Below, in pieces: positions 19,803-26,470 of a stretch of DNA of 64,000 nt. The DNA is taken from contig NZ_JAMOAO010000001.1 in the NCBI RefSeq assembly GCF_030555055.1, positions 2,480,001 through 2,544,000 of the forward strand. The letters are read 5' to 3'. Made by a program: the position numbers and the translations under genes. Under the pieces are notes generated by a model. It saw nothing but the letters and a program-made list of their open reading frames with translations. It made no database searches and was not told the DNA's origin. Every line of letters begins with the position of its first letter. Position 1 is the first letter of the stretch. This DNA is from Nocardiopsis sp. YSL2. GTDB lineage: Bacteria; Actinomycetota; Actinomycetes; Streptosporangiales; Streptosporangiaceae.

Positions 19803-21769
19803 ACACGACCCCCGCCCCGCAGGGCGATCCGGACGACCAGGCGTTCTTCCTCGACCTGCTGCTCCGGGACGCGCCGCCCGTGGAGTACGAGCGCCCGGTG
19901 CTGCGGGCGCGCGCGGAGGGCGCCGACCCCGACGTCGTGGCGGCCCTGGAGAACGCGAAGCTGACCGCACTGCGCGTGCGGTCGGTGCTGCGCGACCGCC
20001 AGCGCCGGGAGTCGGAGCTGAGCGCGCTGTTCGAGACCGCCAACGACCTGGCGGGCATGCGCAGCCTGGACCGGGTGCTGCAGGCGATCGTGGAGCGGGC
20101 CCGGCACCTGCTCAACTGCGACGTCTCCTACCTGACGCTGAGCGACCCGGAGGCGGGCGGCACCTACATGCGGGTGACCTCGGGTTCGGTGTCGGCGTCC
20201 TTCCAGCGGCTGCGCCTGGCGTCGGGCAAGGGTCTGGGCGGCCTGGTCGCGACGACGGCCCTGCCGTACGTGACGGCGAACTACTTCGCCGACCCCCGGT
20301 TCGAGCACACCGAGAACATCGACCACGCCGTCCGTGAGGAGGGTTTGGTGGCCATCCTGGGCGTGCCGCTGAAGATGAACGGCCGCGACGTGGGCGTGCT
20401 GTTCGCCGCGAACCGCAGCGAGCGCCCCTTCGCGCACTCGGAGGTGGCGCTGCTGTCGTCGCTGGCCACGCACGCGGCCATCGCGATCGACAGCGCGAAC
20501 CTCATCGACGACACCCGCCGGGCCCTGGACGAGCTGCACACCGTGAACGAGCGGCTGCAGCGGCACACGGCGTCGGTGGAGCGGTCGGCGGCGGCGCACG
20601 ACCGGCTGGCGGACCTGGTGCTGCGGGGCGGGGGCGTGCGCGAGGTGGCGGCGGCGATCGCTGAGGTGCTGGGCGGCTCGGTGCTGATCCACGACCAGAC
20701 CTCCGACGTGTCGGTGAGCGCCACGCCCGAGGGCGCGGTCGTCGAGGACCGCCACCACGGCGGGGCCGGCCCGCTGCCGGAGGAGGAGTTGGCCGAGGCG
20801 GTGCGCACCGCGCTCTCCAGCGGGCGTGCGGTCCGCGCGGGGCAGGCGTGGGTGGCGTCGGCGACGGCGGGCAGCGAGTCGCTGGGCACGCTGGTCCTGC
20901 ACGGGGCGGTGCTGGACGAGACCGACCAGCGGGTCCTGGAGCGGGCCGCGATGGTGACGGCGCTGCTGCTGCTCATCCGCCGGTCGGTGAGCGAGACCGA
21001 GCACCGGGTGCGCGGCGATCTGCTCAACGAGCTGTTGGAGGTGCCCGCGCGCGATCCGGAGTCGCTGCGCCAGCGCGCCGCCCCGCTGCACGCCGACCTG
21101 GACGCGCCGTACGTGCTGGTGGTCGCGGAGGCGCCCGGCGCGGACCCGGCGCGTCTGCGCTCGGCCGCCACGCACGTCGCCGAGACCACGGGCGGGCTGG
21201 CCGGGCACCGGTCGGGGCGCCTGGTGCTGGCGCTGCCCGGTGAGGACCCCGCCGAGGCGGGCCGCCGGGTGGTCGGTGAGCTGTCGGCGGCGGCCAACGG
21301 GCCGGTGACCGCGGGCCTGGCCGGGCCCACGGACGGGCCCGGATCGTTCCTGTCGGCGTTCGCCGAGGCGTCGCGCTGTCTGCAGACCCTGCGGGCCCTG
21401 GGCCGCGACGGCGATGTCGCCACCACCGACGACCTCGGGTTCCCCGGGCTGCTGCTCAGCCAGGACCGGGACGTGCCGGGTTTCGTGTCGGCGACGCTGG
21501 GGCCGCTGCTGGAGTACGACGCCAAGCGGGGCACGCTGCTCGTGGAGACACTGGGGGCCTACTTCGCGGCCGGGGGCAACCTGTCGCGCGCCAAGGACGA
21601 CCTGCACATCCACGTGAACACGGTGGCGCAGCGCCTGGAGCGGATCGGGCAGCTCATCGGGGCGGACTGGCAGCGCCCCGACCGCGCGCTGGAGCTACAG
21701 CTGGCCCTGCACCTGCACGGTCTGCTCGGCCAGGGCGTGGACCTGCTCGGCGAGCAGGGCGGCGGTTGA
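19787..21769 (+). CDS. GAF-domain PucR/CdaR-type transcription regulator
   Basis: 660 residues. A GAF sensor domain covers about 79-235 (ALFETANDLAGMRSLDRVL to AAIAIDSANL). A helical linker and a central CdaR-like region follow. The C-terminal PucR helix-turn-helix (about 590-655) includes LGAYFAAGGNLSRAKDDLHIHVNTVAQRLERI. The ATG at 19787 overlaps the dehydrogenase 3' end, so the two are translationally linked and it may control the hydroxybutyrate genes. The last 75 bases overlap the convergent hydrolase gene antisense. The ligand is unknown. The GGAGG abuts the ATG closely, so a slightly later start is possible. Confidence 0.85.
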   Translation: MERELNTTPAPQGDPDDQAFFLDLLLRDAPPVEYERPVLRARAEGADPDVVAALENAKLTALRVRSVLRDRQRRESELSALFETANDLAGMRSLDRVLQAIVERARHLLNCDVSYLTLSDPEAGGTYMRVTSGSVSASFQRLRLASGKGLGGLVATTALPYVTANYFADPRFEHTENIDHAVREEGLVAILGVPLKMNGRDVGVLFAANRSERPFAHSEVALLSSLATHAAIAIDSANLIDDTRRALDELHTVNERLQRHTASVERSAAAHDRLADLVLRGGGVREVAAAIAEVLGGSVLIHDQTSDVSVSATPEGAVVEDRHHGGAGPLPEEELAEAVRTALSSGRAVRAGQAWVASATAGSESLGTLVLHGAVLDETDQRVLERAAMVTALLLLIRRSVSETEHRVRGDLLNELLEVPARDPESLRQRAAPLHADLDAPYVLVVAEAPGADPARLRSAATHVAETTGGLAGHRSGRLVLALPGEDPAEAGRRVVGELSAAANGPVTAGLAGPTDGPGSFLSAFAEASRCLQTLRALGRDGDVATTDDLGFPGLLLSQDRDVPGFVSATLGPLLEYDAKRGTLLVETLGAYFAAGGNLSRAKDDLHIHVNTVAQRLERIGQLIGADWQRPDRALELQLALHLHGLLGQGVDLLGEQGGG

Positions 21770-22618
21770 GGAGAACAGCGGGCTGTAGTGGTTGTCGTCG
21801 GGCAGTTCCACGGTGACGAGGTCGTCGGGGAGCCCGGCGAGCCGTGCGGGGGTGTAGAGGCCGGGTGACTCGTCCATGAGCCCGCGCGCCGTCCACAGCA
21901 GGCGCGCGGGGCAGGGCAGGCGGTGCACGGCGCCCAGGACTTCGGGGTCGGTGAGGACCTGGGCGCCGTCGGTGCGGACGGCCTCCTCGTCGCAGGCCGA
22001 GCGGGTCTCGGGCGGTGTGCCGACGAGGTCGCGCAGGACGTAGTGGTCCACCCAGGTGTTCCAGCGGTCGGCGAAGGCGGGGTGGCGACGCCAGAAGGCG
22101 CGGTAGTCGTCGGGTCCTTCGAAGGTCATCCGCAGGCGCGCCATGGCCGGGCCCAGGACGGTGTCGATGTCGGTGCCGGGCGGGACGGGGAGGCCGAGGC
22201 CGCCGTCGACCAGGAGGAGCCCGGCGACGCGGTCGGGGTGGCGGACGGCGGCCAGGCAGGCGACGAACGCGCCCATGGAGTGGCCGACCAGCACGGTGCG
22301 CTCGATTCCGGCGGCGTCCAGGACGGCGAGGAGGTCGTCGACGTGGGCGCCGAGTCCGTGGGGCCCGGGGAGGTGGCCGCCGGCGCCCCGGCCGCGCAGG
22401 TCGGGGGCGAGGACCGGCGGGCCTCCGCGCGCGGCGAGTTCGGCGGCGAGCCGGGCGAAGGAGTGGCCGTTGGCGGTGATGCCGTGCACGGCGAGCACGG
22501 GTGTCCGGGCGGGCGCGTCACCGGGGTCTCCCCAGCGGGTGACGGCGAGGGCTCCCCCGGGGACCGGGACGGTGTACTCGTCCCCGTCGCGCCAGTGCGT
22601 GGTGGACGTGGTCATCAC
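21695..22618 (-). CDS. alpha/beta-fold hydrolase
   Basis: 307 residues. The HGITANGHS oxyanion stretch is at about 45-53, the nucleophile in GHSMG is Ser114, and the likely acid (DESPGLY) and His (DDNHYSPL) lie near the C-terminus. It resembles lipase/esterase or haloperoxidase-type hydrolases; the substrate is not readable. The 3' end overlaps the PucR-type gene antisense by 75 bases, so the two convergent transcripts could affect each other. Confidence 0.85.
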   Translation of the reverse strand: MMTTSTTHWRDGDEYTVPVPGGALAVTRWGDPGDAPARTPVLAVHGITANGHSFARLAAELAARGGPPVLAPDLRGRGAGGHLPGPHGLGAHVDDLLAVLDAAGIERTVLVGHSMGAFVACLAAVRHPDRVAGLLLVDGGLGLPVPPGTDIDTVLGPAMARLRMTFEGPDDYRAFWRRHPAFADRWNTWVDHYVLRDLVGTPPETRSACDEEAVRTDGAQVLTDPEVLGAVHRLPCPARLLWTARGLMDESPGLYTPARLAGLPDDLVTVELPDDNHYSPLFSSTAALLAEQVHALAEQTVQVQGQL

Positions 22619-23141
22619 TGGACCGCCTTCCGGTTCCTGAGGGCCGATCGGACACGCGTGCCGGGAGGGTGCGCGTTCGTTCGGAGGACAGGACCGATGC
22701 TAGGAGCGCGCGCCCGGGGCGGGTATCCCCCGGGCCCACAGCATCGGCCCCGCCGGGGTGGGAGATGTCCACGTCCATGACCGAAGGGGACCTCGATGAC
22801 CCCTCGACGGGTCGGGGGAGGGCTATCAAGAGGGGGGTGGGCTCGCCGCCTTCGAGGATGGCCCGGATGCTGCCGCGCCGCCAGCCGAGCCCGTCCTCCA
22901 GGCGCTCGCGCACGTCCTTGGTGATGGGCTGGTCACCGCCCCGGACGCGCCGGATCGTCTCGTATGGGACGCCGCTCACCTCTTCGAGCTCTCGCCATGT
23001 GAGGTCAAGGGACCTGACCTGCAACTCGATGAACGCGCGGAGCCGGGAGCGCTCGGGTGACTGCGTGCCTGGGGAAGGCCCGCACGAGCGGCGGCACCTG
23101 GGCAATGCCGGGCCGGTACCGATCATCAGGCATCGTCCCAT
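22518..23141 (-). CDS. XRE-type helix-turn-helix protein (C-terminal limits uncertain)
   Basis: The frame gives 207 residues. About residues 30-95 form a lambda-repressor-like domain (LRAFIELQVRSLDLTWRELEEV, SGVPYETIRRVRGGDQPI, DVRERLEDGLGW). The tail after about residue 120 crosses the 23-base direct repeat at 22752-22774 and overlaps the 5' end of the hydrolase gene by 101 bases in another frame. The original C-terminus may thus have been replaced by chance coding sequence. Start choice is uncertain because several in-frame codons lie within the first 30 residues. Confidence 0.6.
   Translation of the reverse strand: MGRCLMIGTGPALPRCRRSCGPSPGTQSPERSRLRAFIELQVRSLDLTWRELEEVSGVPYETIRRVRGGDQPITKDVRERLEDGLGWRRGSIRAILEGGEPTPLLIALPRPVEGSSRSPSVMDVDISHPGGADAVGPGDTRPGRALLASVLSSERTRTLPARVSDRPSGTGRRSSDDHVHHALARRGRVHRPGPRGSPRRHPLGRPR
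22752..22774. repeat. left copy of a 23-base direct repeat
   Basis: Identical over 23 bases to 24197-24219 in the same orientation, 1,445 bases apart. Both copies begin CGCCGGGGTGGGAGAT and read VDISHPG on the minus strand. The pair brackets the XRE, GNAT and frameshifted genes. Confidence 0.75.
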
Positions 23142-23150
23142 GCTGGCAGG

Positions 23151-23708
23151 TCAGGTCTCGTCGAGGTCGACCTCGAGATCCTCAACGGTGTGGACGTGTC
23201 CCGCCGGTTCCAAGATCACCTCTGCCGGGCGTGACAGGAACGTGCACATCCGCGCGCGCCGTTCTACTTCCCGCACGACAGTCCATCCCTGGACCTCGGT
23301 GTAGTAACGCACCAGGGCCGGAGCGAACGTGCCCCGGCGCACGTGCTTCCGACCGGTGCGTGCGGCGTGGTCCAGCGCCCACCGGGCCAGAACCCACCCC
23401 AGGCGCTGGCCGGTCGGCCAGGTCCACGTCGAGGCCAGGAACAACGCCGGGATCTCGCGCTCGGTCTCAGTGAACCCCCACTCGGGTGATTCGCTGTAAG
23501 CGCTTGTACACCCCACCACCTGGCCGCCGTCGACCAGCACCCACATCGGGGTGTCGGCCTCCGCTGCCTGCCCGGCCATGGCCTGGGCGATCTCCGGGCG
23601 GGAGGCCAGGCCGTTGTCGCTCATCCACTCCACACGCCGCGCCACCATCGCCTCAACGCCATCATGGTCATCCGCTCGGGCCGGTCGGATCTGCATGTCG
23701 CCCCTCAT
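23151..23708 (-). CDS. GNAT-family N-acetyltransferase
   Basis: 185 residues. The start MQIRPARADDHDGVEAMVARRVEWM and later ALFLASTWTWPTGQRLGWVLARWALDHAARTGRKHVRRGT match the acetyl-CoA-binding GNAT core, followed by a LVRYYTEVQGWTVVRE end. The acceptor is unknown. The ATG at 23708 overlaps the stop of the upstream frameshifted gene in an ATGA, and the XRE gene follows after 10 bases, so the three form one transcription unit inside the direct-repeat-flanked segment. Confidence 0.78.
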   Translation of the reverse strand: MRGDMQIRPARADDHDGVEAMVARRVEWMSDNGLASRPEIAQAMAGQAAEADTPMWVLVDGGQVVGCTSAYSESPEWGFTETEREIPALFLASTWTWPTGQRLGWVLARWALDHAARTGRKHVRRGTFAPALVRYYTEVQGWTVVREVERRARMCTFLSRPAEVILEPAGHVHTVEDLEVDLDET

Positions 23709-24045
23709 CGTCGGGCCTGGAGGGAGGCCAGGCCGGTCTCCAGGATCAGTGGTCGGTACACGTCGAAGGTGCGTTCGCCCGAGGTCTTGAACTCGGTGGC
23801 CGCGTGCGCCAGCTCGTCCGCGTCGAGGTACCCATCATCGACCAGGAGTGAGCCGCGATCGAGTGTGTCGAGTAGATGGTCTGTTCCGTGGCGGCGCATG
23901 GCCGTGTCGAGGATGTCCTGGAAGTTCTCGGGCAGCAGTGGCGACACTGCATGGTTCGGATGTTGGGGTACTTCGGGTTGGCCGGGTCTGCGATGTAGTC
24001 GTGCTGTCCGCTCGTGGTGCCGCTGCACCTGGTGGCACCGTCCAT
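23705..24045 (-). pseudogene. frameshifted hypothetical gene
   Basis: The ATG at 24045 has GGAGAG upstream. It encodes MDGATRCSGTTSGQHDYIAD and then a Cys-X2-Cys-like stretch (MQCRHC). Coding then moves to another frame near 23935-23945. There it continues as LLPENFQDILDTAMRRHGTDH and ends with ASLQARR and a stop overlapping the GNAT start. The 341-base span is one base short of a whole number of codons, so a single deletion explains it. A sequencing error or programmed frameshift cannot be excluded. The N-terminal Cys/His residues may bind a metal. Family not recognised. Confidence 0.6.
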
Positions 24046-24104
24046 CGCTCTCCTCGGGGGTGAGGGAGGGTGCGGCCCCGCCTCCCGGTAGGGGCCGCAC
24101 CGGA

Positions 24105-24230
24105 TCAGGGCGCCGCAGATGCGGCGAGGTCGGGCGCCTCCGCCGTGCGCGAAGCGGGCACGCTCTCCAACGGCGACGCCCACACCAGCGGGTGCGCGCC
24201 GGGGTGGGAGATGTCCACGCCCGCGACCGG
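24105..24230 (-). pseudogene. remnant similar to the C-terminus of the next small gene
   Basis: One minus-strand frame reads VDISHPGAHPLVWASPLES and ends at 24105. The stretch HPLVWASPLES resembles RPIVWHSPLEH in the adjacent 97-residue protein. This fragment has no start of its own and includes the right copy of the direct repeat, so it is probably the leftover of a duplicated or recombined gene. Confidence 0.4.
24197..24219. repeat. right copy of the 23-base direct repeat
   Basis: Exact match to 22752-22774. Similarity continues weakly outside it (GTC-G pattern). It lies inside the gene remnant. Confidence 0.75.
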
Positions 24231-24237
24231 ACCGGGG

Positions 24238-24531
24238 TCAGCCCGGGGAGGCCGGCCCCGGGGGTTTCCTTCGAGGGCCGTCCGGCGAGGTCGGGCGGGA
24301 GTCCGGCCCCTCGCCCAGGTGCTCCAGCGGGGAGTGCCAGACGATCGGCCGCGGATGGGGGTCGGGACCCGTGCCGACGGCCACCCGGGTGGCGGGCCCT
24401 CGGGTGGCCGCGTAGAGGGGGCGGTCCTCCAGGGTCGGGCCGAGGTAGCGGACGCGGGTGCCGTGGGCGAGGGCCCAGGCCCGCAGTTCGGCCAGGGTGG
24501 CGACCTCGCGCAGGTCACAGACGGCGGTCAT
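24238..24531 (-). CDS. hypothetical protein, third gene of a coupled small-gene operon
   Basis: 97 residues beginning MTAVCDLREVATLAELRAWALAHGT. It has a compact N-terminal part and a Pro-rich tail after RPIVWHSPLEHLGEG. No membrane segment or known motif. The ATG at 24531 overlaps the stop of the preceding gene in an ATGA, so it is probably translated by re-initiation. A partial copy of its C-terminus lies just downstream. Family not recognised. Confidence 0.65.
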   Translation of the reverse strand: MTAVCDLREVATLAELRAWALAHGTRVRYLGPTLEDRPLYAATRGPATRVAVGTGPDPHPRPIVWHSPLEHLGEGPDSRPTSPDGPRRKPPGPASPG

Positions 24532-24815
24532 TCGGCCGCCTCCCTGACCTCGTAGCGCACGGCCAGGTCGGGCTCGGTGTGCAGCCGACGGATGCGGGCG
24601 GTGAGCGCGCGGATGTCGTCGCCCGTCCGGCGGCGGCAGCCGAGGAGGCCCCGGACGTGCTGGGCGCGGGCCGCCAGGAGGTCCCGGCGCGCGTCCCAGG
24701 AGCCGAGAGCGGCCGGGGGCAGGTGGTACACGGACGCGAGCGCGTTCAGCAGGTCGTCGAGGTCGGCGACGGTGACCCGGGTGTCAGCCTCTGTTCCGGT
24801 GCCAGTGCCGGTCAT
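24528..24815 (-). CDS. hypothetical protein, second gene of the coupled small-gene operon
   Basis: 95 residues. After a Thr/Gly-rich start (MTGTGTGTEADTRV) comes a helical, charged body (LDDLLNALASVYHLPPAAL, RRRTGDDIRALTARIRRLHTEP). It is soluble and probably all-alpha. The ATG at 24815 overlaps the upstream stop in an ATGA, and its own stop overlaps the next start. A longer frame runs upstream to 25112, but those residues look non-coding. Function unknown. Confidence 0.65.
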   Translation of the reverse strand: MTGTGTGTEADTRVTVADLDDLLNALASVYHLPPAALGSWDARRDLLAARAQHVRGLLGCRRRTGDDIRALTARIRRLHTEPDLAVRYEVREAAE

Positions 24816-25021
24816 CGCGCACCCGCTTCCAGGTGCCGGAGGCCGTCCAGGACGAGGCGCAGGACCGCTGTGGGGGCGGCGTCCATGGGCACGCGCGGGC
24901 GCGGGATGGGCCAGGGGGCGTAGGAGCGGGCGCGAGCGGCGCGGCGGGGTCGGCGCCAGCGGATGCGCTCTTCGGCCAGATAGCGGACGGCGACGAGCGC
25001 CGACGGGTTCAGGTATCGCAC
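24812..25021 (-). CDS. hypothetical basic protein, first gene of the coupled small-gene operon
   Basis: 69 residues with a GTG start at 25021. It is Arg-rich in the middle (RIRWRRPRRAARARS) and has a C-terminal helix (AVLRLVLDGLRHLEAG). It could bind nucleic acid or a partner protein; no family is recognised. The gene is divergent from the XRE/DUF5753 gene across a 142-base promoter region, so that regulator may control it. Confidence 0.55.
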   Translation of the reverse strand: MRYLNPSALVAVRYLAEERIRWRRPRRAARARSYAPWPIPRPRVPMDAAPTAVLRLVLDGLRHLEAGAR

Positions 25022-25101
25022 AGGGCGACTCCTCGATCAGGGTGCCGCTGGATGAGGGCGGCGAGCGGATGAGTACGAGACCCATACTCCACTCGAAACT
25101 T

Positions 25102-25130
25102 TTGATTCGCAAGTCTCCAGTCGAGATACG
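25102..25130 (+). promoter_or_regulatory. predicted promoter of the XRE/DUF5753 gene
   Basis: TTGATT at 25102-25107 and GATACG at 25125-25130 are separated by 17 bases. The surrounding DNA is clearly more A+T-rich than its neighbours, as is usual for promoters of this regulator class. AAGGAG precedes the start codon at 25164. Confidence 0.5.
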
Positions 25131-25163
25131 GTAAATCGCATCATCACAGTAAGGAGTTGCGAA

Positions 25164-26051
25164 ATGTCCGGTTCTGGTTCAACGGCGATACGATCGGCGG
25201 CGTCCCCTGAGGAGGTCGATGTGAGCAGCCCGTCCGTAGCACGACGCCAGCTATCGGCACAGATACGGGCGAAACGGCTTGACGCGGGCATGACCATCGA
25301 GCAGGCCGCCGACGCGCTCGAATGGTCGAGCACGAAGATCTCGAACATCGAAACCGGTCGGTCGAAGAAGCCCGCTGTCACCGATATCCGTGTCCTGCTC
25401 GACCTGTACCGGGTGAAGGACGAGCGGGAGCGCGACGCGATCCTCGCCCTCACCCGCCAGTCGCGCGAACGCGGGTGGTGGAACCGCTACGACGATGTGC
25501 TCGGAGGCGCCTACGCCTCCCTGGAGGCCGGGGCCAGAAGCGTTCGCCTCTTCGAGCCGCAGTACATCCCTGGCCTGTTCCAGATACCCGAGTACGCCAA
25601 GGCCATCGCCCAAGCCACGCTCATTCGCGATTCAGCCGACATCCAGCGGACCGTCGAGGCCCGTGTGCGACGGCAGGAGATCCTGACACAGGAGAATCCG
25701 CCGGATGTGTGGGCAATCATCCACGAGAGTGCCCTGTTGATGCTCAGGGCATCGCCGGACCTGTTCGCCCCTCAGGTGGAGCGGCTTCTCGATCTCGCCG
25801 AGTCACCCAACTCAGTCACGGTCCAGGTGCTCCCCATGTCATCAGGGCTACATGCTGGGATGGGAGGACCGTTCTCCATCCTCGACTACGACGCCGCTCC
25901 GTCGCTCGTCTTCCTGGAGACGAACACGGACGGGCTTTACCTGGAGAAGCCGCCGGAGATCGCCCGGTACCGCAACTGCTTCGACCGCCTGCTGGCCAAA
26001 GCGCTTGACCCGGACTCGGTCCCTGGCTACCTGCGGTCACTGACCGCCTAG
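25164..26051 (+). CDS. XRE-family regulator with DUF5753 domain
   Basis: 295 residues. An N-terminal lambda-repressor-like domain (about 30-85) contains LSAQIRAKRLDAGMTIEQAADALEWSSTKISNIETG. A long DUF5753 domain follows (WWNRYDDVLGGAYASLEAGA, FEPQYIPGLFQIPEYAKA, VQVLPMSSGLHAGMGGPFSI). This architecture is widespread in actinomycetes and is nearly always followed by DUF397 genes, as here. The ATG at 25164 has AAGGAG 8 bases upstream. In Streptomyces such pairs influence development and antibiotic production (family knowledge). The target here may be the divergent small-gene operon. Confidence 0.9.
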   Translation: MSGSGSTAIRSAASPEEVDVSSPSVARRQLSAQIRAKRLDAGMTIEQAADALEWSSTKISNIETGRSKKPAVTDIRVLLDLYRVKDERERDAILALTRQSRERGWWNRYDDVLGGAYASLEAGARSVRLFEPQYIPGLFQIPEYAKAIAQATLIRDSADIQRTVEARVRRQEILTQENPPDVWAIIHESALLMLRASPDLFAPQVERLLDLAESPNSVTVQVLPMSSGLHAGMGGPFSILDYDAAPSLVFLETNTDGLYLEKPPEIARYRNCFDRLLAKALDPDSVPGYLRSLTA

Positions 26052-26063
26052 AAAGTCACCAAC

Positions 26064-26252
26064 ATGCACTCATCCAGCGACAGACTGATCTTCCGCAAGT
26101 CCACGTACTCGCAGCCCCAGAACTGCGTCGAGGTGGCCGACCTACCCACCGGCTCCGCTGTCCGCGACACACAGAACAGGGCGTCGGGGCACCTGATGTT
26201 CTCCTCGCGGGAGTGGCGAGCCGCCGTCGCCGCCGCTCAGCAGGAAAGGTAA
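26064..26252 (+). CDS. DUF397 protein, first copy
   Basis: 62 residues with the DUF397 pattern FRKSTYSQPQNCVEVADL, AVRDTQNRASGHLMFSSREW. It follows the XRE gene by 12 bases in the same operon. DUF397 proteins are thought to act as partners or antagonists of the neighbouring XRE regulator. The first 15 codons are nearly identical in DNA to those of the next gene, showing a tandem duplication. Confidence 0.88.
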   Translation: MHSSSDRLIFRKSTYSQPQNCVEVADLPTGSAVRDTQNRASGHLMFSSREWRAAVAAAQQER

Positions 26253-26260
26253 TCACCACC

Positions 26261-26455
26261 ATGCACTCATCCAGCGACGAACTGAGCTTCCGCAAGTCCT
26301 CGTACAGCAATCCATCGAACTGCGTCGAAGTCGCCGACGTACCCGGTGGCGACGCTGCCGTGCGCGACTCGCAGAACCCCGACGACGGGCACTTCCTCGT
26401 CCCTGGGGCGGAGTGGACCGCGCTTCTGTCCGTCGTGCGCCACGACCGCGTGTAG
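26261..26455 (+). CDS. DUF397 protein, second copy
   Basis: 64 residues with the same DUF397 motifs (FRKSSYSNPSNCVEVADV, AVRDSQNPDDGHFLVPGAEW). The ATG at 26261 is preceded by AGGAAAGG. It lies 8 bases after the first copy. Its stop is 15 bases before the IS30 element, so the element may have separated this cassette from later genes. Confidence 0.88.
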   Translation: MHSSSDELSFRKSSYSNPSNCVEVADVPGGDAAVRDSQNPDDGHFLVPGAEWTALLSVVRHDRV

Positions 26456-26470
26456 ACCGCCCAACAGAAA

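Noticed and set aside
24528-25112. 194-residue version of the second small gene
   Set aside because: The first 99 residues are Pro/Arg-rich and overlap the first small gene. ATG 24815 with ATGA coupling is the better start.
26465-26470. Target-site duplication of the IS30 element
   Set aside because: Flanking bases are inverse, not direct, copies.
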